Source: Roseibacterium beibuensis (GTDB lineage: Bacteria; Pseudomonadota; Alphaproteobacteria; Rhodobacterales; Rhodobacteraceae). Taken from it: a stretch of DNA of 64,000 nucleotides. Each line of letters opens with the position of its first letter. Positions within the stretch are counted from its first letter, which is position 1. Under the pieces are notes generated by a model. It saw only the letters and a list, made by a program, of their open reading frames with translations. It ran no database searches and was not told the origin of the DNA. Location of the stretch: assembly GCF_039542305.1 (NCBI RefSeq), contig NZ_BAABHW010000007.1:62001-126000 (forward strand), given 5' to 3'. The position numbers and the translations under genes were made by a program. Positions 59,289 to 64,000 of this stretch are shown one piece after another.

Positions 59289-60209
59289 ATGCAATTCACG
59301 AAACGCGCTTTTCTCGCCAGCGGGGCCGCTGCGGCCACCACGCTCGCCCTGCCCCGCCGGGGCTGGACCCAGACCGTGCAACAGGTCGGGACGATGGAGA
59401 TCACGACGCTGAGCGACGGCAACCTGATGCTGCCGGCCGAGTTCATCTTCGGCCCGATGCCCCAGGACGAGCTGGCCGGGGTTCTGGCCCCGTTCGACAT
59501 GATGCCCGACCAGGCGCTGACGCCGCCCTGCAACATCACGCTGCTGCGCCACGGCGACAATGTCGTGCTGTTCGATTGCGGCGCGGGCTTTGCCTTTCAG
59601 GACAGCGCGGGCCGGTTGGGCGATGCGTTGGCCGCCGCGGGTATCGACCCCCTGGACGTGACGCATGTCGTCGTCACCCATGGCCACCCCGATCACATCT
59701 GGGGGATGCTGGACGATTTCGACGAACCGCTGTTTTACAACGCGGAACACCTGATGGGAGAGACCGAGTTCACCTACTGGATGGACGACGCCACGGTGAA
59801 CAGCATCGGCGAGGAACGCGCGAGTTTCGCAGTAGGCGCCAAGCGCAGGTTGGAGATGATGGAGGGCAACATGACCCTCTTCGCGGACGGGGCCGAGGTG
59901 CTGCCGGGCGTCACGGCACGGATGACGCCGGGCCACACGCCGGGGCATATGAGCTTCGTCATCGCCGATGGGAACGACGCGCTGATGGTCGTGGGCGATG
60001 CGATCGGCAACCACCATGTCGCCTTTGCCCGCCCGGCTTGGGAATCCGGCTCGGACCAGGACCTTGCCATGGGGGCCGAGACGCGCACGGCGCTTTTGGA
60101 TCAGATCGCGGCGGACAACATGACCCTGATCGGGTTCCACCTGCCGAATGGCGGCATCGGCACGGCTGAACGGGATGGCGAAGGCTACCGTTTCGTCCCA
60201 TCTGCCTAA
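59289..60209 (+). CDS. exported metallo-beta-lactamase-fold hydrolase
   Basis: A 306 aa enzyme. The N-terminus TKRAFLASGAAAATTLALPR looks like a Tat-type signal with a KR pair, so periplasmic location is likely. The zinc motif is VVVTHGHPDHIWGML (HxHxDH at 131-136), further ligands in MTPGHTPGHMSFVI and VVGDAIGNHHV. The fold includes lactonases, glyoxalases and arylsulfatases, so the substrate is open. The ATG follows AAAGGGAGG. It is 125 bp downstream of the ABC operon on the same strand; it may act on the imported compound. It has its own terminator. Confidence 0.88.
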   Translation: MQFTKRAFLASGAAAATTLALPRRGWTQTVQQVGTMEITTLSDGNLMLPAEFIFGPMPQDELAGVLAPFDMMPDQALTPPCNITLLRHGDNVVLFDCGAGFAFQDSAGRLGDALAAAGIDPLDVTHVVVTHGHPDHIWGMLDDFDEPLFYNAEHLMGETEFTYWMDDATVNSIGEERASFAVGAKRRLEMMEGNMTLFADGAEVLPGVTARMTPGHTPGHMSFVIADGNDALMVVGDAIGNHHVAFARPAWESGSDQDLAMGAETRTALLDQIAADNMTLIGFHLPNGGIGTAERDGEGYRFVPSA

Positions 60210-60219
60210 TCGCTAGGCA

Positions 60220-60243
60220 AAAAGCGCTTGGAACAGCGCTTTT
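60220..60243 (+). terminator. terminator of the metallo-beta-lactamase-fold gene
   Basis: AAAAGCGCT (60220-60228) and AGCGCTTTT (60235-60243) form a perfect 9 bp stem around TGGAAC. It lies 11 bp after the stop codon and could work in both directions. Confidence 0.85.
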
Positions 60244-60333
60244 CGACGGGTTTTCTTCAGAAAGGCGCGCGCAGGCTTTTCCTTCTGCGCGGGCTTTGCT
60301 GTGATGGGGCAAATATTCAATCGTGGAGGCCCC

Positions 60334-60546
60334 ATGACCCGCTTCATCCCGACCCTCGCTTGCCTTGCGCTGGCGTCCCCCGCCCTGGCCCATCCCGGCC
60401 ATGCCGGCGCCGCGACCCATTGGCTCGCGCTCGACCACCTCGCCATGCTCGGCACCCTCGCGGCGCTGGCCGGTGGCCTGATCTGGCGCAACCGGACCCA
60501 GGTGCGCATCCGCGCCGAGGATGAGGATCGGCAGCGAGACACCTGA
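60334..60546 (+). CDS. small exported membrane protein
   Basis: A 70 aa protein beginning MTRFIPTLACLALASPALAH, a Sec signal peptide cut after ALA. The mature part starts HPGHAGAATHWLALDHLAM, rich in histidine, and contains one hydrophobic helix LAMLGTLAALAGGLIW before a charged tail RAEDEDRQRD. The HPGH and histidine-rich start resemble metal-binding or HupE-like N-termini, but no family is recognised. The ATG at 60334 follows GGAGG. It stands alone between terminators. Confidence 0.75.
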   Translation: MTRFIPTLACLALASPALAHPGHAGAATHWLALDHLAMLGTLAALAGGLIWRNRTQVRIRAEDEDRQRDT

Positions 60547-60569
60547 TCTTGCAGCGCAATTTGACGATC

Positions 60570-60593
60570 AAAGGGGCCATAGGGCCCCTTTTT
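60570..60593 (+). terminator. terminator of the small exported protein gene
   Basis: AAAGGGGCC (60570-60578) and GGCCCCTTT (60583-60591) form a 9 bp stem with loop ATAG, then TT. It begins 24 bp after the stop. Confidence 0.88.
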
Positions 60594-60607
60594 CTTGAGC
60601 CGCTCGC

Positions 60608-60639
60608 AAAAGAAAAACGGGGGAGCACATGGCTCCCCC
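60608..60639 (-). terminator. leftward terminator
   Basis: GGGGGAGC (60619-60626) and GCTCCCCC (60632-60639) form an 8 bp stem. On the minus strand it is followed by GTTTTTCTTTTGCG, so it terminates leftward transcription from the DUF2188 gene region. Confidence 0.8.
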
Positions 60640-60731
60640 AGTTTCGCTGATCAGGCTCTGATATTTACTGCCCGAAGTGTTCTGCCTGCGGCCTGATCCG
60701 CGTCAGGGGCGAGCGCACCCGCCCCGGATAA

Positions 60732-60796
60732 CGAGAGTTTCCGAAGGAAACTCTCGGAGTGGGATGGAGTGAAACCGAAGGTTTCACGGGTCCCAC
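60732..60796. repeat. two adjacent hairpins with GAA loops
   Basis: Hairpin 1 pairs CGAGAGTTTCC (60732-60742) with GGAAACTCTCG (60746-60756), loop GAA. Hairpin 2 pairs GTGAAACC (60769-60776) with GGTTTCAC (60780-60787), loop GAA, inside an outer stem GTGGGA (60759-60764) / TCCCAC (60791-60796). It lies 53 bp after the stop of the leftward DUF2188 gene. The side-by-side arrangement recalls the clusters at 6966 and 19114. Confidence 0.65.
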
Positions 60797-60848
60797 CCCG
60801 TGTCTTGGACGCGCGGGCGTGCGGCCCCTCGCGCCCGATCGGTTAACC

Positions 60849-61079
60849 CTAACCCTCTGGAGGATAAGGATCATCTCCATAGGTGTTCCGTTCCCGGATA
60901 CGCCCATTGCGACCTTGAAGGAATGCCTCACCGCCATCTTGGCGGGCTGCTTCACGCGTGTGTTCCCAAGCTTCCCGCTGGGTATCGAAAACACGCGAAG
61001 GACGCTGACTGCCTTCCCGTTGCGATTCCCAACGACCGTCAGGACGAGGTGAGGTCCAGTGATTTGGATTCTTTGCCAT
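60849..61079 (-). CDS. DUF2188 family small protein
   Basis: A 76 aa very polar protein: MAKNPNHWTSPRPDGRWESQ, then REGSQRPSRVFDTQREAWEH and a C-terminal GRNGRIRERNTYGDDPYPPE. The FDTxxEAxxxxRE and GRIRERxxYGxDPxPP patterns define DUF2188, short proteins of unknown function found sporadically in bacteria and on mobile DNA. The ATG at 61079 follows AGAAAGGA at a distance of about 9 nt. The gene is bounded by hairpins on the left and by a 213 bp non-coding stretch on the right. Confidence 0.85.
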   Translation of the reverse strand: MAKNPNHWTSPRPDGRWESQREGSQRPSRVFDTQREAWEHTREAARQDGGEAFLQGRNGRIRERNTYGDDPYPPEG

Positions 61080-61249
61080 TGCAAAGGTCCTTTCTTCTCC
61101 ACAGGCTCGGAGCATTTCTTGGGTGCAAGCCTGTGAGTTAATCAGCACGCTATTGATCCGCTTCTTCGACCATGGTCTCCGTATTCTATCGACCCAACTG
61201 GGCCGAATATGCTTGTCCCGCAGCGTGCTAGGCTCATGCGGGATAGGCA

Positions 61250-61277
61250 GGGGGCCGATGCGCCAACATCGGTCCCC
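61250..61277 (-). terminator. terminator-like hairpin after nrdJ
   Basis: GGGGGCCGATG (61250-61260) and CATCGGTCCCC (61267-61277) form an 11 bp stem with one C-T/A-C type mismatch and a 6 nt loop, 17 bp after the nrdJ stop. No T-run follows on the minus strand. Confidence 0.5.
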
Positions 61278-61293
61278 GCCCTTCAATCTTCTC

Positions 61294-64000
61294 TCAGCTA
61301 CACCCGCTCGTCGCGCCGCAGGTGTTGCACTTCATGCAGGTGCCATTGCGCACCAGCGTGTAGTTTCCGCATTCGCCGCAGGCCTCGCCCTCGTAGCCCT
61401 GCATCTTGGCCTTGGTGCGGGCGTCCATGCCCACGGTCCCCGTCGTGACCGCGGTGGTCGATGCGGCCACCGCAATCGTGCCGCCGCTGCCCTTGGTTTC
61501 GGGCACCAGGGTTTCGAGCGTGGCGACCGGGTCGGCCCCGCCTTGCAGGACGGTGAATTCCGACGGCAGGCGCTTGCGCAGGTAGCCGGTCGAGCTGATC
61601 TGCTTGAGCACTTCCAGCGACTTGGTGGCCGCGCTTTCGCTCAGTTCCTGGAGGTTGGACACGCCCTCTTCCACGCCGCGGCCCAGATCGTCGAAGGTGG
61701 TCCCTTCGGGCGCCACATGGGCCAGGTCGGTGCGGTCGAGGTAGCTGACCGCCAGTTCGCGGAAGATGTAGTCGAGGATCGACGTCGCGTTCTTGATCGA
61801 GTCGTTGCCCTGCACCATCCCCGAGGGTTCGAACTTGGTGAAGGTGAAGGCATCCACGAACTCTTCCAGCGGCACGCCGTATTGCAGGCCCACCGACACG
61901 GCGATGGCGAAGTTGTTCATCATCGCGCGGAAGCCGGCGCCTTCCTTGTGCATGTCGATGAAGATCTCGCCGAGCGAGCCGTCCTCGTATTCGCCCGTCC
62001 GCAGGTAGACCTTGTGGCCGCCCACGATGGCCTTCTGCGTGTAGCCCTTGCGGCGCTCGGGCATCTTCTCGCGGTTGGAGCGGACGATTTCCTTGACGAT
62101 GACCTTCTCGATCACCTTCTCGGCCAGCACCTGCGCCTTTTCCTGCGCGCTGCCGCTTTCAAGGATCTCGGCGGCCTCGTCGTCATCCTCGACCAGCGCG
62201 GCGGCCAGCGGCTGCGACAGTTTCGAGCCGTCACGGTAGAGCGCGTTGGCCTTCACCCCCAGCGACCAGCTGAGTTCGTAGGCTTTCTGGCAATCCTCGA
62301 TCGTGGCGTGGTTGGCCATGTTGATCGTCTTGGAGATCGCCCCCGAGATGAAGGATTGCGCAGCCGCCATCATGCGGATGTGGGATTCGACGCTGAGGTA
62401 GCGCTTGCCCTTCTTGCCGCAGGGGTTGGCGCAGTCGAAGACCGCGTAATGCTCTTCCTTCAGGAAGGGCGCGCCTTCCAGCGTCATCGTCCCGCAGACA
62501 TGGTCGTTGGCGGCTTCGACCTCCGCCTTGGAGAAGCCGAGATGACGCAGCATGTCGAAGGTGGGATCGTTCAGCTTCTCGGCCGGGATGCCGAGGGTCT
62601 GGGTGCAGAACTCTTCACCCAGCGTCCACTGGTTGAAGACGAAGCGGATGTCGAAGGCCGAGGGCAAGGCCGTCTCGATCTTCTCGATCTCGGCCTGGCC
62701 GAAGCCGTGGCCGATCAGCGCCGTGTGGTTGATGCCGGGCGCATTGCCCAGGGTGCCGTGACCCACGGCGTAGCTGATGATTTCTTCGATCTGGCTGGAG
62801 CTGTAGCCCAGCTTTTCCAGCGCGGCCGGAACCGAGCGGTTGATGATCTTGAAATAACCGCCACCGGCCAGCTTCTTGAACTTCACCAGCGCGAAGTCGG
62901 GCTCGATCCCGGTGGTATCGCAATCCATGACGAGGCCGATCGTGCCGGTGGGCGCGATCACGGTGGCCTGCGCATTGCGGTAGCCGTGCTGTTCGCCCAG
63001 GGTCAGCGCCTCGTCCCAGGCCTGCTTGGCCAGGTCGATCAGGCGCTGGTCGGGGCAATTGCCATGGTCCAGCGCCACCGGGTTCACGTTCAGATCCTCA
63101 TACCCCTCGGTCTTGGCATAGGCCGCCGCGCGGTGGTTGCGGATCACCCGCAGCATGTGCTCGCGGTTGTTGGCATAGCCCGGGAAGGCCCCAAGTTCCG
63201 AGGCGATCTCGGCCGAGGTGGCGTAGGCCACGCCGGTCATGATGGCGGTCAGCGCACCGCACAGCGCCCGGCCCTCGGGGCTGTCGTAGCTGTAGCCCAT
63301 ATTCATCAGCAGGCCGCCGATATTGGCATAGCCAAGGCCAAGCGTGCGGTAGTCGTAGCTGAGCTGCGCGATCTCCTTGGAGGGGAACTGCGCCATCATC
63401 ACGCTGATTTCCAGCGTCAGCGTCCAAAGGCGGCTTGCATGGATGTAGCTTTCCGCGTCGAACTGGCCGCCCGAGAAGAAGGTCAGCAGGTTCATCGACG
63501 CCAGGTTACAGGCCGTGTCGTCAAGGAACATGTATTCCGAGCACGGGTTCGAGCCGCGGATCTCGCCATCCGCCGGGCAGGTGTGCCAGGCGTTCACGGT
63601 GTCGTGGAACTGGATGCCAGGATCGGCACAGGCCCAGGCTGCGTGGCCCACCTTTTCCCACAGGTCGCGGGCCTTGATCGACTTGGCGACCGAGCCATCG
63701 ACGCGGTTGACCAGATGCCAGTCCTCGTCATTCTCGACGGCCTTCAGGAAGGCATCGGTGACGCGGATCGAGTTGTTGGAGTTCTGGCCCGAAACCGAGC
63801 TGTAGGCCTCGCTGTCCCAATCGGTGTCGTAGGTCGGAAACTCGATCGAGGTGTAGCCCTGCTTGGCGTAGTCCAGCACGCGCTTGATGTAGGTTTCCGG
63901 CACGCTGGCCTGCTTGGCCGTGCGGATCGCCTTTTTCAGCGTGTCGTTCTTGGCCGGATCGACGGCGTCTTCGAGGCTGCCATCCCATTCGCGGATCGCG
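61294..64000 (-). CDS. nrdJ: adenosylcobalamin-dependent (class II) ribonucleoside-diphosphate reductase (partial, N-terminus outside window)
   Basis: NrdJ makes deoxyribonucleotides using vitamin B12 and works with or without oxygen. The window holds 901 codons; the frame continues past 64000 (codons there read IREWDGSLEDAVDPAKND). Active-site blocks include TCPADGEIRGSNPCSEYMFL with the NPCSE loop, CNLASMNLLTFF, and APTGTIGLVMDCDTTGIEPD. The C-terminal zinc-ribbon-like tail ACGECGNYTLVRNGTCMKCN and CGATSGCS provides redox cysteines. Total length is expected near 1200 aa, so about a quarter is missing. It is the only reductase gene seen here; an upstream cobalamin riboswitch would lie outside. 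Confidence 0.95.
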   Translation of the reverse strand, partial: AIREWDGSLEDAVDPAKNDTLKKAIRTAKQASVPETYIKRVLDYAKQGYTSIEFPTYDTDWDSEAYSSVSGQNSNNSIRVTDAFLKAVENDEDWHLVNRVDGSVAKSIKARDLWEKVGHAAWACADPGIQFHDTVNAWHTCPADGEIRGSNPCSEYMFLDDTACNLASMNLLTFFSGGQFDAESYIHASRLWTLTLEISVMMAQFPSKEIAQLSYDYRTLGLGYANIGGLLMNMGYSYDSPEGRALCGALTAIMTGVAYATSAEIASELGAFPGYANNREHMLRVIRNHRAAAYAKTEGYEDLNVNPVALDHGNCPDQRLIDLAKQAWDEALTLGEQHGYRNAQATVIAPTGTIGLVMDCDTTGIEPDFALVKFKKLAGGGYFKIINRSVPAALEKLGYSSSQIEEIISYAVGHGTLGNAPGINHTALIGHGFGQAEIEKIETALPSAFDIRFVFNQWTLGEEFCTQTLGIPAEKLNDPTFDMLRHLGFSKAEVEAANDHVCGTMTLEGAPFLKEEHYAVFDCANPCGKKGKRYLSVESHIRMMAAAQSFISGAISKTINMANHATIEDCQKAYELSWSLGVKANALYRDGSKLSQPLAAALVEDDDEAAEILESGSAQEKAQVLAEKVIEKVIVKEIVRSNREKMPERRKGYTQKAIVGGHKVYLRTGEYEDGSLGEIFIDMHKEGAGFRAMMNNFAIAVSVGLQYGVPLEEFVDAFTFTKFEPSGMVQGNDSIKNATSILDYIFRELAVSYLDRTDLAHVAPEGTTFDDLGRGVEEGVSNLQELSESAATKSLEVLKQISSTGYLRKRLPSEFTVLQGGADPVATLETLVPETKGSGGTIAVAASTTAVTTGTVGMDARTKAKMQGYEGEACGECGNYTLVRNGTCMKCNTCGATSGCS

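Larger units (their letters stand above)
60547..60848. other. 302 bp non-coding stretch made of terminator hairpins
   Basis: No gene is seen. It contains a terminator after the small protein gene at 60334, a terminator pointing left for the DUF2188 gene, and a pair of GAA-loop hairpins, listed separately. The piece 60640-60731 has no recognised feature apart from a GGGGCGAGC/GCCCC-like element. A small RNA cannot be excluded. Confidence 0.5.

Noticed and set aside
60841..60856. TTAACCCTAACCC as a CtrA site or telomere-like repeat
   Set aside because: There is no second TTAA half-site at the right spacing, and the bases are mostly the stop region of the DUF2188 gene.
1..64000. tRNA genes, CRISPR arrays, insertion sequences or prophage genes
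   Set aside because: The gaps between genes were read for tRNA-like CCA ends and TTC-loops, regular direct repeats and transposase motifs; only the tmRNA was found.

Overview
The window is high-GC bacterial DNA with dense gene packing, many 1-4 nt stop/start overlaps and GGAGG-type ribosome binding sites. Several features point to an alphaproteobacterium of the Rhodobacteraceae / Roseobacter type: a permuted two-piece tmRNA gene, an alpha-type SspB adaptor, the ChpT phosphotransferase of the CckA-CtrA relay with a perfect CtrA box nearby, ornithine-lipid genes olsB-olsA, LpxI instead of LpxH, a B12-dependent ribonucleotide reductase, and CtaA of the alphaproteobacterial type. This assignment is an inference from gene content; no search was run.

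Layout. 1-2.6 kb: a partial DUF2182 membrane protein divergent from a GntR/FCD regulator with a clear operator, then a lone polyamine-type periplasmic binding protein. 2.6-4.1 kb: tmRNA (tag ANDNRAPVALAA) and sspB, i.e. the degradation tag and its ClpXP adaptor within 1 kb of each other. 4.1-7.0 kb: a PmtA-like methyltransferase, fumC, and three small proteins. 7.0-10.8 kb: a cytochrome P450 coupled to a membrane-anchored alpha/beta hydrolase, ccdA, and a TusA-like protein. 10.9-13.8 kb: potBCA polyamine importer without its own binding protein. 14.0-17.4 kb: a small secreted protein, rplM-rpsI, and sulfide:quinone oxidoreductase with a small membrane protein. 17.6-19.1 kb: speD-speE (spermidine synthesis). 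19.2-25.9 kb: a TDT/SLAC1 transporter, a thioesterase, an enoyl-CoA hydratase, an M32 carboxypeptidase, ctaA, an RNA methyltransferase and a ThiE-like protein. 26-31.5 kb: olsBA, a DUF3553 protein, chpT, gamma-carbonic anhydrase, gmk, yicC and a PAS protein. 31.5-38.1 kb: class II DAHP synthase, a GlxA-family regulator, glnE, an NTF2-like protein and a YbaK-type deacylase.

38.1-50.6 kb is a long minus-strand envelope/translation cluster read as pyrH, frr, uppS, cdsA, dxr, rseP, a 45-residue membrane protein, bamA, skp, fabZ, lpxA, lpxI, lpxB. The usual lpxD between skp and fabZ is missing. miaA runs divergently from pyrH. 51.6-60.2 kb is a peptide-type ABC import locus: AraC regulator, Tat-exported binding protein, two permeases (one unusually long), a fused double ATPase and an exported metallo-beta-lactamase-fold hydrolase. 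60.3-64 kb holds a small membrane protein, a DUF2188 protein surrounded by hairpins, and most of nrdJ, which runs off the right edge.

Structures not explained by genes include clusters of two or three adjacent perfect palindromes or hairpins at convergent gene ends (about 7.0, 19.1 and 60.7 kb), a perfect TTAA-N7-TTAAC CtrA box upstream of olsB, a tandem GntR operator placed where a ribosome binding site should be, and a shared palindromic ribosome-binding region between the divergent starts of the DUF3553 gene and chpT. No insertion sequence, CRISPR array, prophage gene or tRNA gene was seen.
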